Assembly: GCA_016296345.1 (NCBI GenBank)
Contig: JAEDJL010000004.1
Coordinates: forward strand, 1 to 64,000
Source of the DNA: Bacteroidales bacterium
Lineage (GTDB): Bacteria; Bacteroidota; Bacteroidia; Bacteroidales; P3
Length of the DNA stretch: 64,000 bases
Reading direction: 5' to 3'
Positions 43,774-53,505 of this stretch are shown piece by piece (position 1 is the stretch's first letter; each line of letters begins with the position of its first letter). The position numbers and the translations under genes are program-made. The notes under the pieces are model-generated. The model saw only the letters and a program-made list of their open reading frames with translations, was not told the DNA's origin and did not search any database.

Positions 43774-44937
43774 ATGAAAGGTGTTGTCAGGGTTTTGAAG
43801 AGAGAACTGCGGAGAATGGTTTCTCAGCCGATTTATTTGGTGATGACGATTATCATACCTTTGATTGTCGTTCTTTTCTTCGCAACTTTCTTGAACAAAG
43901 GTGTGCCGTCGCAGATGCCGATTGCCGTAATCGATTTTGACAACAGCTCTTCGTCAAGGCAGATTGTCAGAACAATATCCTCGGGTCAGTTTTGCAAAGT
44001 CAAATACAAGCTCTCCTCATACGAGATTGCACAATCGAGAATGCAAAGCGGCGACATCTATGCCTTTGTCATCATTCCGCGAAACTTTCAGCAAGATGTG
44101 ATAAACGGCAATCAGCCAGAGGTGGTCTTTTGCACCGAATATGTCCACTACCTTGCAGGTTCGTTGATAATGAGAGAGCTGACAACCACACTCAGCACCC
44201 TGTCGGCAGGAGTTAATTTGAAGTTACGTCTTGCCAAAGGCGAAGATGAAACCCAAGCCCTTGCCCAAATCCAACCGATAAAAACCGATGTTCACATTAT
44301 CGGCAACCCGACTTTGAACTATTCTTACTACCTTTCCTCAATCATAATGCCCGGAATAATCTTTCTTATGTGCCTTATCTGCACCATTTACGCCATAGGA
44401 AGCGAATTGAAGCAGGCAAGCTCGAGGCGATGGTTGGTTTTGGCAGATAGAAGCATGGCAAAGGCTCTTTGCGGCAAGCTGTTGCCCTATACCATAGTCT
44501 TTTCGCTCATGGAAATCTTCACTCGGATTGTATTGGAAAAGTATTTGGGATTTCCGGTTCACGGTTCAAACATCTTGCTCTACCTTTGCAGCGTTCTGAC
44601 CATTGTTGCATATCAGGCAGTAGGCATTTTCATTGCAGGCTGTCTGCCGGTGATGAGGACAGCTCTGTCAATCGGAGCATTCTATGGAGTGTTGGGCTTT
44701 ACGCTTGCAGGATTCACCTATCCGCAATTTGCAATGCTGCCTGCCGTTCGACCATACACTTTCCTATATCCTCTGACGCAATACTACAATATGTATTCTG
44801 CCGTTCAAATCAACTCTCTTGGTATCACAGAAGCATGGCTTCCGCTTGTCATTCTTCTATTGTTTAATATTTTGCCTCTATTCATTCTTCCAAGATTGAA
44901 AAAGGCTGCCGTAAGATTGGATTTCTCAAAGGATTGA
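43774..44937 (+). CDS. ABC-2 type permease 1 of exporter
   Basis: This protein has 387 residues from the ATG at 43774, preceded by AGGAG at 43761; an in-frame ATG at 43723 lies inside the adaptor gene. Topology is that of ABC-2/YhgE-like permeases: one N-terminal helix (PIYLVMTIIIPLIVVLFFATF), a large external domain (MPIAVIDFDNSSSSRQIVR), then five helices. Normally such permeases need an ATPase, but none is encoded here. Confidence 0.88.
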   Translation: MKGVVRVLKRELRRMVSQPIYLVMTIIIPLIVVLFFATFLNKGVPSQMPIAVIDFDNSSSSRQIVRTISSGQFCKVKYKLSSYEIAQSRMQSGDIYAFVIIPRNFQQDVINGNQPEVVFCTEYVHYLAGSLIMRELTTTLSTLSAGVNLKLRLAKGEDETQALAQIQPIKTDVHIIGNPTLNYSYYLSSIIMPGIIFLMCLICTIYAIGSELKQASSRRWLVLADRSMAKALCGKLLPYTIVFSLMEIFTRIVLEKYLGFPVHGSNILLYLCSVLTIVAYQAVGIFIAGCLPVMRTALSIGAFYGVLGFTLAGFTYPQFAMLPAVRPYTFLYPLTQYYNMYSAVQINSLGITEAWLPLVILLLFNILPLFILPRLKKAAVRLDFSKD

Positions 44938-44939
44938 AG

Positions 44940-46145
44940 ATGAAAACAAATATACAAGAAAAGCTGCGGGCAAACAAAGAAGCATGGATAGATATGCTTC
45001 ACATTCTGAGAAGAGAACTATACACCATTTTCACCGACAAAGGTGTGCTGATAGTCTTCTTTGTTGCCTGCTTGGTCTATCCGATGGCTTGCGGATATAT
45101 CTACAACCACGAAATGATGACGGATATGCCCGTTGCGGTTGTCGATAAATCAAATACCGCTCTTAGCAGAGAGTATATCCGCAGAGTAGATGCAACACCC
45201 GAAGTCAAGATTGCGAGAACTTGCGAAAGTTTGCAGGAGGCTCAAAACCTGCAAAAGCACTCCCAAGTACACGGAATTATCTACATACCCGAAGATTTCA
45301 GCACCTCAATCAACACCGGAAGGCAAACCACGGTAAGCATCTATGCCGATGTTACATCTTTCTTTTGGTATAGAAACCTTGCTCTTGCAAGTTCGTCGGT
45401 TTCTTTGACAATGGGAGGAGAGATACAAGCCAAAAACCGCATTGCCAAAGGCGAAATGTACGACCAAGCCGTCAGTTCGGTTCAGCCTTTCAAGCCTACG
45501 CAACACGTTTTGTACAATCCCGGAGGCTATCCTTCCTTTATCTTGCCGATAGTCCTCATCTTGGTGCTTCAACAAACCCTTCTCATCGGAATAGGAATGA
45601 TGACCGGAAAAGCTGCCGAGACGAACAAACTACATATAATGATACCCGAGAACGCCCATTACCGAGGATTGTTGAGAATAATCTTCGGAAGAGCCTTGGC
45701 ATTGTTCATTACATACATTCCGATAGTCATTTATATGCTCATAATCGTGCCGAAGTTTTTCAATCTTCCGCAGTTGGCAGACAGTTCGTTTGAAGTATTG
45801 TGGTTCATCACCCCTTTCTTGTTTGCGGTAATCCTTATGGGCATGACAATCGGCACATTCTTCAAAAACAAAGAAGATTCCATACCTTTTTTCATCTTCA
45901 TGTCAGTACCTATGTTGCTATTGACAGGACTTTCATGGCCAAGGGAGGCAATACCTGCCGCATGGGAGGCAGTATCTCACCTCTTCCCTTCAACCGATGC
46001 GGCAAATGCCTTTGCAAGACTTAACTCCATGGGCAGCAGCATGGCAGAAATATCTTCCGAACACCTTTGGCTGTGGATACTTGCAGGCTTTTACTTCCTG
46101 ACAACCTACTTTGCCTACCAACGAAAACTCAAAAAAGCCCGCTAA
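44940..46145 (+). CDS. ABC-2 type permease 2 of exporter
   Basis: This 401-residue protein is a paralogue of the preceding permease with the same layout: helix 1 (GVLIVFFVACLVYPMACGYIY), external domain (MPVAVVDKSNTALSREYIRR) and five C-terminal helices. It starts 2 bases after the previous stop. The two probably form a heterodimer. The 21-base array at 46207-46290 follows the operon and can form a hairpin. Confidence 0.88.
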   Translation: MKTNIQEKLRANKEAWIDMLHILRRELYTIFTDKGVLIVFFVACLVYPMACGYIYNHEMMTDMPVAVVDKSNTALSREYIRRVDATPEVKIARTCESLQEAQNLQKHSQVHGIIYIPEDFSTSINTGRQTTVSIYADVTSFFWYRNLALASSSVSLTMGGEIQAKNRIAKGEMYDQAVSSVQPFKPTQHVLYNPGGYPSFILPIVLILVLQQTLLIGIGMMTGKAAETNKLHIMIPENAHYRGLLRIIFGRALALFITYIPIVIYMLIIVPKFFNLPQLADSSFEVLWFITPFLFAVILMGMTIGTFFKNKEDSIPFFIFMSVPMLLLTGLSWPREAIPAAWEAVSHLFPSTDAANAFARLNSMGSSMAEISSEHLWLWILAGFYFLTTYFAYQRKLKKAR

Positions 46146-46206
46146 GTCTGCTTTTGCATTAAGCAATGCTTATCAACTAACAATCAGACGATTATATAGC
46201 TATTTC

Positions 46207-46290
46207 AAAACGGCGTTTGAGTAGAATAAATCGGCGTTTTATTGGAGCGAAACGCCGATTTATTTTGGTGAAAGGGCGTTTTGTCCGGGG
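46207..46290. repeat. 21-base tandem array after the exporter operon
   Basis: Four units at 46207, 46228, 46249 and 46270, exactly 21 apart. AATAAATCGGCGTTT (46225-46239) and AAACGCCGATTTATT (46250-46264) form a 15-pair stem. The last unit (GAAAGGGCGTTTTGTCCGG) resembles the last unit of the array at 5540. Confidence 0.8.
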
Positions 46291-46362
46291 TCGTTTGAGG
46301 GAGGTTTCAAATTGAGATTTGGAGTGGTTGTGGTCAATTTTTCAAAAAAAGTGGCAAAATGT

Positions 46363-46394
46363 TTTGTCATTTTGTCAAAAGGTTGTACCTTTGC
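46363..46394 (+). promoter_or_regulatory. Promoter of tRNA-His
   Basis: TTTG (46363-46366), 19-base spacer, TACCTTTGC (46386-46394), 16 bases before the tRNA. Confidence 0.75.
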
Positions 46395-46410
46395 ACTCGC
46401 AAAAAATCAC

Positions 46411-46485
46411 GGTGTTCGTAGTTCAGTTGGTTAGAATATCAGATTGTGGTCCTGAGGGTCGTGGGTTCAAATCCCACCGGACACC
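46411..46485 (+). tRNA. tRNA-His (GTG anticodon)
   Basis: The acceptor stem GTGTTCG (46412-46418) pairs with CGGACAC (46478-46484), one wobble. G-1 at 46411 faces discriminator C at 46485, the His identity pair. The anticodon loop is TTGTGGT, and the T-loop is GGTTCAAATCC. CCA is not encoded. Confidence 0.96.
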
Positions 46486-46496
46486 CGACGCTTTGT

Positions 46497-46532
46497 AAGG
46501 CTTCACTTTTCAAAAAGTGAAGCCTTTTTTTT
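46497..46532 (+). terminator. Terminator after tRNA-His
   Basis: AAGGCTTCACTTTT (46497-46510) pairs with AAAAGTGAAGCCTT (46513-46526), then a T-run. The T-run overlaps the -33 element of the next promoter. Confidence 0.9.
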
Positions 46533-46561
46533 GTGTTTCCACAAATTTTGTGTTACTTTGC
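46530..46561 (+). promoter_or_regulatory. Promoter of the M16 protease gene
   Basis: TTTG (46530-46533), 19-base spacer, TTACTTTGC (46553-46561), one mismatch to the -7 consensus. Confidence 0.55.
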
Positions 46562-46622
46562 AGTTTCTTTTTGCGAAGATTTTTGAGATTGAAATAATTG
46601 AAAATAAAACAGATTTGAAGAG

Positions 46623-49526
46623 ATGAGAAGATTGAACGCTTTTTGTTTGATGTTCGTTGCTTTGTTTTTGGCAACGGCTTGCTTTGCTCAAAAGTATGAG
46701 AGTGTGGATAACGACCCTATGGGCGTGAGAATTTATACCCTTTCCAACGGATTAAAGGTCTATATGTCGGTAAACAAGGACGAACCGAGAATACAGACCT
46801 ATATTGCGGTGAGAGTGGGAAGCAAAAACGATCCTCACGAAACCACGGGGCTTGCTCACTATTTTGAACACATGATGTTCAAGGGTACGGAGAAGTTTGG
46901 AACTACCTCTTGGGAGCAGGAAAAACCATACATGGACAAGATTGAGGATTTGTATGAGGTTTACAGGAAGGAAACCGACAAAGACAAACGTGCAATGCTT
47001 TACAGGCAGATAGATTCTCTTTCTTATATTGCTTCGGGTTTTGCAATTCCCAACGAATATGCGACGATGATGAGCTTCATAGGCTCAAAGGGAACGAACG
47101 CTGCAACAAGCAACGATTATACTTTCTACCAAGAGAACATTCCTTCAAACCAATTAGAAAATTGGGCGAAGATTCAGGCTGACCGCTTTGCAAATCCTGT
47201 GTTGAGATTGTTCCATACCGAGCTTGAAACCATCTATGAGGAAAAGAATATGAGCCTTACCAACGAGGGACGCAAGGTTCGGGAGCAGATGCTCAAAGCT
47301 CTTTTCCCCTCACACCCCTACGGACAACAGACAACCTTGGGAGAGGCTGAGCATCTTCGCAATCCGTCTTTGAAAAACATCAAAGCCTTTCACGCAAAGT
47401 ACTATGTGCCGAACAATTACTGCATTGCAATGAGCGGAGACTTCAATCCCGAAGAAGCAATAAAGATAATTGAAAAGTATTTCGGCAGTCTGCCTTCAAG
47501 AGAGGTCGAACCTCTTTCTTTCCAAAGAGAACCCGAATTGACAAGTGTTCAAAATATTGAGGTCAAAGGTATAGAAGCTCCATATATTACGATAGCTTAC
47601 AGAATGTATGCAGGCAATGGTTCAAAGGATATTTTGATTGCCGAGCTTATGGACTGGATTTTCAGCAATGGTTCGACAGGATTGATTGACAAGAACCTCA
47701 ATCAGAAAAATCTTGTTTCGAGTGCGTCGAGCAGTCTGTACTCTTTGAACGACTATTCGGTATTCTATTTCCGTGCAATCCCCAAGGCAGGGCAGACAAT
47801 GGAGCAGTTGCAGGCTCTTTTGATAGAACAAATCGAGCTTTTGAAGAAAGGACAATGGGACGAGAGCATATTGGAGGCTGCGATTGCCAATTTGAGACTG
47901 CAACAAATCAAGTCGATGGAAAATAACTCCTCAAGAGCTATGGCAATGGCTATGGCATATCTTTCAAACAGACAGTGGGCAGATGTGGTCAATGAATTGG
48001 AGGTCATGAAAACGATAACCAAAGCCGACATTGTGGACTTTGCCAACAAGGTTTTCAAATCAAACAACTATGTAGTCATCAGAAAAACTCAGGGAGAGCC
48101 TGAAAAGGTCGAAAAAGTCGAGAAACCACCAATCACACCTATTCAAATCAACCAAAATGCAACGTCGCCTTTCTTTGCTCAAATAAAGTCTGCCAAGACC
48201 AAAGCGATAGAACCCGTCTTTGTAGATTACTCAAAAGATTTGAAAATCAAGCAGACGGACAACGGAAGCGAGGTTTTGTATGTGCAGAACAAAGACAACT
48301 CGCGTTATTCTCTCTCTCTTGTATATAAGGTGGGTACTTTGGAGAACAAATACTTGCAACTCTTGTCGTGGTGCAGCGATTACCTTTACACACCTTTTGT
48401 TTCCAAAGAGCAAGTCAAAGAAAAGCTCTTCAATCTTGCCACAAGCATAAGCGTATCTGCCAATGCAAGGGAGACAATCGTCAGAATAGAAGGTTTGAGC
48501 GAGAACCTGCCGGAGGCAATGGAGCTTTTGGAAGACATACTTGCCAATCCGATGATTTCTTCTGCCGATATGGAAAACATGAAAGCCGAGTTACTCAAAA
48601 AAAGACAAGATGACAAAGCCAAACAATCGGCTTGCTTTGCAAAATTGTCAGAATATGCTTTGTACGGAAAGAAGGAAGCGTTTGCCACAATGCTGACCGA
48701 CAAAGAAATAAACAAACTTACTGCCGACCAATTATGCAATATGATTAAGGACTTGAAGAACTATGGTGAGCAGGTGAGATATTACGGAGATATGTCGGTC
48801 GATGCTCTTCTTGCTTTTGTGAACAAAAATCACAAAATGGAGGCTCGTCCTTCCAAGGTGGCAAAAGCCAAGCTCAAAGCCAAGCAAACTATCGGCAAAG
48901 ACGTGGTTTATTTTGTCAATTACCCTGCAAACCAGTCTTATTGCAGAATGTTCGTTGTCTCAAACAAGTATGACGACAAACAGAGAGCCAAGATAAATAT
49001 GTACAACAAGTACTTCGGAGGAGGAATGAACGCCTTGGTATTCCAAGAAATGAGAGAAAAACGCTCATTGGCTTATCAGGCATACTCAACCTACAACACA
49101 GGATATGACAAGACCGACAGAAATTACAACATTGCACACATAGCAACCCAAAACGACAAAGTGATAGATGCCTTAGATGCTTTCAATCTCTTGCTTGACA
49201 GTATGCCGGCAATACAATCGAAGTTTGATTTGGCAAAACGCTCTGCCGTCAATTCGATTGCAACCAACAGGGTTATCAAACAGTCGGTCATCAATTCGTT
49301 TTTGGAAAACAGAAGATACGAACGCCCTGCAAACAGTATGCAACAGTACTACAAAGATTTGCAAGCCGTAAGTCTTGAAGACATTCAGCAGTTCAGCCGA
49401 GAGCAATTCGGAAAAGCTCACAAGGCTTACGTCATTCTCGGCAACAAAGAGCAGATTGACATGAAAGCATTGGAGAAGTTCGGCAAGGTAAAAGAGCTTA
49501 CGTTGGAAGAAATCTTCGGTTACTAA
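46623..49526 (+). CDS. M16 family zinc metallopeptidase (insulinase/pitrilysin type)
   Basis: This 967-residue protein has a signal peptide (MRRLNAFCLMFVALFLATACFAQ). The N-terminal M16 domain contains the inverted zinc motif HYFEH at 79-83 and the third ligand Glu in the ELETIYEEKN region, so it is catalytically complete. The second M16 domain (about 540-967) is the usual inactive partner with RSLAYQAYSTY. It is a two-domain periplasmic peptidase that likely degrades oligopeptides. It is first of a run with the folate gene and lnt (17-base gap). Confidence 0.95.
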   Translation: MRRLNAFCLMFVALFLATACFAQKYESVDNDPMGVRIYTLSNGLKVYMSVNKDEPRIQTYIAVRVGSKNDPHETTGLAHYFEHMMFKGTEKFGTTSWEQEKPYMDKIEDLYEVYRKETDKDKRAMLYRQIDSLSYIASGFAIPNEYATMMSFIGSKGTNAATSNDYTFYQENIPSNQLENWAKIQADRFANPVLRLFHTELETIYEEKNMSLTNEGRKVREQMLKALFPSHPYGQQTTLGEAEHLRNPSLKNIKAFHAKYYVPNNYCIAMSGDFNPEEAIKIIEKYFGSLPSREVEPLSFQREPELTSVQNIEVKGIEAPYITIAYRMYAGNGSKDILIAELMDWIFSNGSTGLIDKNLNQKNLVSSASSSLYSLNDYSVFYFRAIPKAGQTMEQLQALLIEQIELLKKGQWDESILEAAIANLRLQQIKSMENNSSRAMAMAMAYLSNRQWADVVNELEVMKTITKADIVDFANKVFKSNNYVVIRKTQGEPEKVEKVEKPPITPIQINQNATSPFFAQIKSAKTKAIEPVFVDYSKDLKIKQTDNGSEVLYVQNKDNSRYSLSLVYKVGTLENKYLQLLSWCSDYLYTPFVSKEQVKEKLFNLATSISVSANARETIVRIEGLSENLPEAMELLEDILANPMISSADMENMKAELLKKRQDDKAKQSACFAKLSEYALYGKKEAFATMLTDKEINKLTADQLCNMIKDLKNYGEQVRYYGDMSVDALLAFVNKNHKMEARPSKVAKAKLKAKQTIGKDVVYFVNYPANQSYCRMFVVSNKYDDKQRAKINMYNKYFGGGMNALVFQEMREKRSLAYQAYSTYNTGYDKTDRNYNIAHIATQNDKVIDALDAFNLLLDSMPAIQSKFDLAKRSAVNSIATNRVIKQSVINSFLENRRYERPANSMQQYYKDLQAVSLEDIQQFSREQFGKAHKAYVILGNKEQIDMKALEKFGKVKELTLEEIFGY

Positions 49527-49543
49527 CCTCAACAGTTCACCTT

Positions 49544-50113
49544 ATGGATTTGAAAGAAGAAAAGAAAAACTTGCGAAAGCAGATAAGGCAAATCAAAAAG
49601 ACTTTTCCTCAACAAGAAAAGCTCTCTCAGAGCCGACAAATCTTCTCTTTCGTTGAAAAGAGCAAGCATTTTGCCTCGGCAAAGGTCGTTCTGCTCTATT
49701 GGTCTATGGAAGACGAGGTCTCAACTCACGACTTTATTCTCAAATGGTACAAAGACAAGACGATACTTCTTCCTTGCGTTGTGGGCGAAAGCCTTGTTCT
49801 TCGCCGCTTTGAGGGTTTGGAGAGCATGAAAGAAGGAGAGCAATTCGGCATACTTGAACCTGTGGGAGAGATATTTGAAGACTACAAACTGATTGACCTG
49901 ATGATTATCCCGGGAGTGGCTTTCGATACTTCGCTTCACCGCATGGGACGAGGCAGAGGCTTCTATGACCGATTGCTTTCGGTGGCTGAGGCTGACAAGA
50001 TAGGCATCTGCTTCGACTTTCAGTTGGTCGAAAGAGTGCCGGTCGAGGAGTTTGACGTGCCAATGAACAATGTGGTAAGTCCGAAAGGCTTTGTGAAAGA
50101 TGAACAAGAGTAG
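49544..50113 (+). CDS. 5-formyltetrahydrofolate cyclo-ligase
   Basis: This 189-residue protein has KKNLRKQIRQIKKTF, a central VLLYWSMEDEVST and the signature MGRGRGFYDRLL. It converts 5-formyl-THF to 5,10-methenyl-THF with ATP in the cytosol. Its end overlaps lnt by 14 bases. Confidence 0.93.
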   Translation: MDLKEEKKNLRKQIRQIKKTFPQQEKLSQSRQIFSFVEKSKHFASAKVVLLYWSMEDEVSTHDFILKWYKDKTILLPCVVGESLVLRRFEGLESMKEGEQFGILEPVGEIFEDYKLIDLMIIPGVAFDTSLHRMGRGRGFYDRLLSVAEADKIGICFDFQLVERVPVEEFDVPMNNVVSPKGFVKDEQE

Positions 50114-51755
50114 ATTGTTTTTGATTTCGCTGCTCGGGGGCGTCCTTTTGTCGCTTGCGTGGTGGGGATTGCACTTTGCTCCCGTTATGTTGGTGGCTTT
50201 TGTTCCTTTTTTGGTGGTTGAAGAATATCTCAGCCGCAATCTGCCCAAGAAGAAGCCGACAACGTGGAAGGTTTTCCTCTATTGCTATCTGCCATTCTTG
50301 ATTTGGAACTTCACAACCACCTATTGGGTAGCCTACTCCACCCCTTTGGCAATCGCACTGCCCTTTGTGCAGGCGGCACTCATGGCTTTGGTCATGCAAC
50401 TTGCACACTACTGCAAGCGTTCCTTCGCTCCAAACAAAGAATGGGGCAACATCTTCTTTGCTCTCTTCTTTTTGGCATTTGAATACCTGCACTTGCATTG
50501 GGATATCAACTTTCCGTGGTTAAATCTCGGCAACTCCTTTGCCAAGTATCCTTGTTTGGTGCAGTGGTACGAATATACGGGAGTTGCAGGCGGCACTTTG
50601 TGGATATGGCTCTGCAATATGGCTGTGTTTGAGCTTGTTTGCTGCTTTGTTTTCGAGAGCAAGAAATCTTTGGGACGACGACACCGCAATATGCACCTTG
50701 CTCTTGCGACAACGGTTGTGCTTGTTCCTTGCATAATATCGCTGATACGCTGGTTTTCTTTCAAAGAAGAAGACAACAAAGCGGTGCAAGTGGTGGTTGT
50801 TCAGCCCAACTTAGACCCCTATAGCGACCAATACGACTTTTCTCCACGCCAAGTGTGCGACAGAGTGATAGAGTTGGCACAACAAAAAGCCGACAGCAAT
50901 ACCGATTACATCGTTTGCCCCGAGAGTTGTCTGCAAGACTACGCTTGGGAACACAACTTGGAAGGCTCAAAGAGCATTTCGTACCTCAGAGAGTTTGAAA
51001 ACCAATATCCCAAAGCCGAGATAATTGCAGGAATGTCCTCTCGCCGACTGCTGCCTTACGGAGTTAAAACAAAGGCTGCAAGAAGTTTTGCCGACAATCC
51101 TTATATGTTTTATGAGAGTTGCAACATTGCCATAAAGATTGACCGAGACACCACTGCACCTCAAAGCAATCTGAGACACAAAAGCGTCTTGACACCGTTT
51201 GTAGAGAAGATGCCGTTCAAGAGTGTGCTGGGTTTTTTGGGCGATTTGGCGTTGGACTTGGGCGGAACGGTGGGAACGCTCGGCAGCGACCCCGAAGCGA
51301 TTGTCTTTTCCTCACAGGGCAAACCCAAAACAGCCGCCGCAATATGCTATGAGTCCACAGACGGACAATACATAGGCGAGTTTGTTGCCAAAGGTGCGGA
51401 GTTGATTTTCATTATCACCAATGACGGCTGGTGGAAAGACACTCCGGGACACAGACAGCACGCCGCCTTTGCCTCACTCCGTGCAATAGAGACCAGACGT
51501 CCCATTGCCCGAAGTGCAAATACCGGTATATCGTGCTTTGTCTCACCAAGAGGAGAGCAAAGCGACCGGACAGCCTATTGGCAGCAAGCTGTGATTAAGC
51601 AAGAGCTTGTTCCGCAAAAGGCTCTCACCTTTTACGTCAGACATGGCGACTATATATACAGGGCATCAGCCTTCTTTGCCGTGATGTTCTTCCTTTTGAG
51701 CTTTGTCATATCAAAGCTCCGCAAAGCAGACAAGTTGAAAATCCAACCAAAATAA
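50100..51755 (+). CDS. lnt: Apolipoprotein N-acyltransferase
   Basis: This 551-residue protein has an N-terminal membrane part of about eight helices and a periplasmic nitrilase-like domain from about 230: the Glu in IVCPESCLQDY, a Lys in the LTPFVEKMPF region and the Cys in AAICYESTDGQY form the catalytic set. It adds the third acyl chain to lipoproteins, many of which are encoded in this window. It overlaps the preceding gene and is followed by the carrier after 6 bases. Confidence 0.95.
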   Translation: MNKSRLFLISLLGGVLLSLAWWGLHFAPVMLVAFVPFLVVEEYLSRNLPKKKPTTWKVFLYCYLPFLIWNFTTTYWVAYSTPLAIALPFVQAALMALVMQLAHYCKRSFAPNKEWGNIFFALFFLAFEYLHLHWDINFPWLNLGNSFAKYPCLVQWYEYTGVAGGTLWIWLCNMAVFELVCCFVFESKKSLGRRHRNMHLALATTVVLVPCIISLIRWFSFKEEDNKAVQVVVVQPNLDPYSDQYDFSPRQVCDRVIELAQQKADSNTDYIVCPESCLQDYAWEHNLEGSKSISYLREFENQYPKAEIIAGMSSRRLLPYGVKTKAARSFADNPYMFYESCNIAIKIDRDTTAPQSNLRHKSVLTPFVEKMPFKSVLGFLGDLALDLGGTVGTLGSDPEAIVFSSQGKPKTAAAICYESTDGQYIGEFVAKGAELIFIITNDGWWKDTPGHRQHAAFASLRAIETRRPIARSANTGISCFVSPRGEQSDRTAYWQQAVIKQELVPQKALTFYVRHGDYIYRASAFFAVMFFLLSFVISKLRKADKLKIQPK

Positions 51756-51761
51756 CAAGAT

Positions 51762-53324
51762 ATGTTTAAGAAAGTACCACACACCTACGTCATTATCTTC
51801 ATTCTGATTGTTCTTGCGGCGGTTGCAACATGGTTTGTACCCGCAGGAGAGTTTGAAAGGCAGACAACGACCACCGATTCGGGCAAAAAGGTCGAACAAA
51901 TCGTTCCCGGCTCGTTCCAAAAGGTCGAACAAAGCCCTCAAACCTGGCAGATAACTTCCGCATTCTTCAAAGGCTTTCAAAAAGCTCCCGGAATAATAGC
52001 CTTTCTGCTCATCTTGGGAGGAGCATTCTGGATATTGAACGAAACAAAAGCCATCGACATGGGCGTTCAGACCTTTTTGAACAAATCTTCTGCCTTGGAA
52101 AAGTACCGCATCTTTAAGGCAATAGGCGTAAACAACCTCATCATAATATGTATCATGACAATGTTCTCCCTTTTCGGGGCTTTGTTCGGCATGAGTGAGG
52201 AAACGATAGCCTTTGTCGCCATTTTCGTTCCCCTTGCCGTCTCTATGGGATACGATTCCATTACGGGAGTATGCCTTTGTTTCCTTGCAGCCGGCTTAGG
52301 CTTCGCAGGCTGCGTTCTCAATCCCTTTACACTCGGCATAGCTCAGGATATAGCCGGAATAAAAATGTTCTCGGGAATAGAGTATCGCATTATAGTGTGG
52401 TTTATCATCACTTCTATCGGCATAGCCTTCGTTTTGTGGTATGCAAACAAGGTCAAACGCAATCCGCAAAGCTCCATAATGTACTCGGAAGACGAATATT
52501 GGAGACGCAACAAAGAGACAGCAGCAACACTTCAAGCCATACCTGCATCAAAGACCTGCAAGGCAGCCTATTTTCTTGCCTTGGCTGTACAAGTCGGCTT
52601 TTGCGTTTGGACACAGAGCCTCATGCTCATAATTACCACCGTCCTTTTTGCTGCACTCGGCTTCTTGATGCTCCGAAAGTCCATGCAGATGTTCTCCCTT
52701 TCGGTATTGGTGTTCACCATAGTCTATTTGGTTGAGGGAGTTATGGGATTTGACTGGGGATTTGAGCAGATAGCGGCACTGTTTTTCACAATGGCGATAA
52801 TAAGCGGCATGGCATTAGGCAAGAATGCAAGCGAAATAGCCAAGCTCTTCATTGCAGGAGCAAAAGATATGCTTTCGGCAGCCTTGGTTGTGGGCTTGGC
52901 ATCGGGCATCATAGTCATTTTGGAAGACGGAAAGATAATTGACACCTTCCTTGCCTCGCTTTCTGCAACCATTTCGGGCAGCGGCAAGGTGGGAGCTTTG
53001 ACAATAATGTATGCCTTTCAGTCATTGCTCAATGCAATCATCACCTCGGGAACGGCAAAGGCGGCAATGCTCATGCCTATGTTTGCCGAAATTGCCAATA
53101 TGTGCGACATATCGCTCCAAGCAGCCGTTACCGCCTTCCACATTGGCGACGGATTTACCAACCTCATCACACCGACTTCGGGAGTGTTGATAGCCGTGTT
53201 GGGACTTGCCAAAATCCCTTACGCCAAGTGGGTTAAATTCTCGTGGAAGTTCATTCTCGCAATGGTCGTTCTCGGTTGGGCGTTACTTCTGCCCACACTC
53301 TTTTTGTCCCTGCCCGACTTCTGA
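51762..53324 (+). CDS. YfcC family C4-dicarboxylate-type carrier
   Basis: This 520-residue membrane protein has 11-13 helices and matches the YfcC/DcuC-like family: MFKKVPHTYVIIFILIVLAAVATWFVPAGEF at the front, FGMSEETIAFVAIFVPL and the C-terminal TSGTAKAAMLMPMFAEIAN...GDGFTNLITPTSGVL. Members are thought to carry basic amino acids or dicarboxylates. Substrate unknown. The array at 53415 follows as a hairpin. Confidence 0.88.
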   Translation: MFKKVPHTYVIIFILIVLAAVATWFVPAGEFERQTTTTDSGKKVEQIVPGSFQKVEQSPQTWQITSAFFKGFQKAPGIIAFLLILGGAFWILNETKAIDMGVQTFLNKSSALEKYRIFKAIGVNNLIIICIMTMFSLFGALFGMSEETIAFVAIFVPLAVSMGYDSITGVCLCFLAAGLGFAGCVLNPFTLGIAQDIAGIKMFSGIEYRIIVWFIITSIGIAFVLWYANKVKRNPQSSIMYSEDEYWRRNKETAATLQAIPASKTCKAAYFLALAVQVGFCVWTQSLMLIITTVLFAALGFLMLRKSMQMFSLSVLVFTIVYLVEGVMGFDWGFEQIAALFFTMAIISGMALGKNASEIAKLFIAGAKDMLSAALVVGLASGIIVILEDGKIIDTFLASLSATISGSGKVGALTIMYAFQSLLNAIITSGTAKAAMLMPMFAEIANMCDISLQAAVTAFHIGDGFTNLITPTSGVLIAVLGLAKIPYAKWVKFSWKFILAMVVLGWALLLPTLFLSLPDF

Positions 53325-53414
53325 TAACAAGACTTCGGCTCGACATCAAGAAAAACAAACAAAATAATTTGAATATAGTCGATTGATAATCACAGCTTTG
53401 CAATCGACAAAAAT

Positions 53415-53498
53415 AAAACGGCGTTTTGTCAGAATAAAACGCCGTTTTATTGAAATAAATCGCCGTCTTTTTTCAACAAAACGGCGATTTATTTTTAG
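53415..53498. repeat. 21-base tandem array after the YfcC gene
   Basis: Four units at 53415, 53436, 53457 and 53478, exactly 21 apart. Two perfect hairpins form: 53412-53427 with 53436-53451 (16 pairs), and 53453-53466 with 53481-53494 (14 pairs). The first may end the lnt-yfcC transcript. The sequence after it (ACTCTGCTACAT) recurs at 54667-54678. Confidence 0.85.
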
Positions 53499-53505
53499 CA
53501 CTCTG

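Noticed and set aside
53415..53498. CRISPR array
   Set aside because: Repeat cores are only about 13 bases with 8-base spacers and mixed orientation, no cas genes are present, and one array lies in a coding region.
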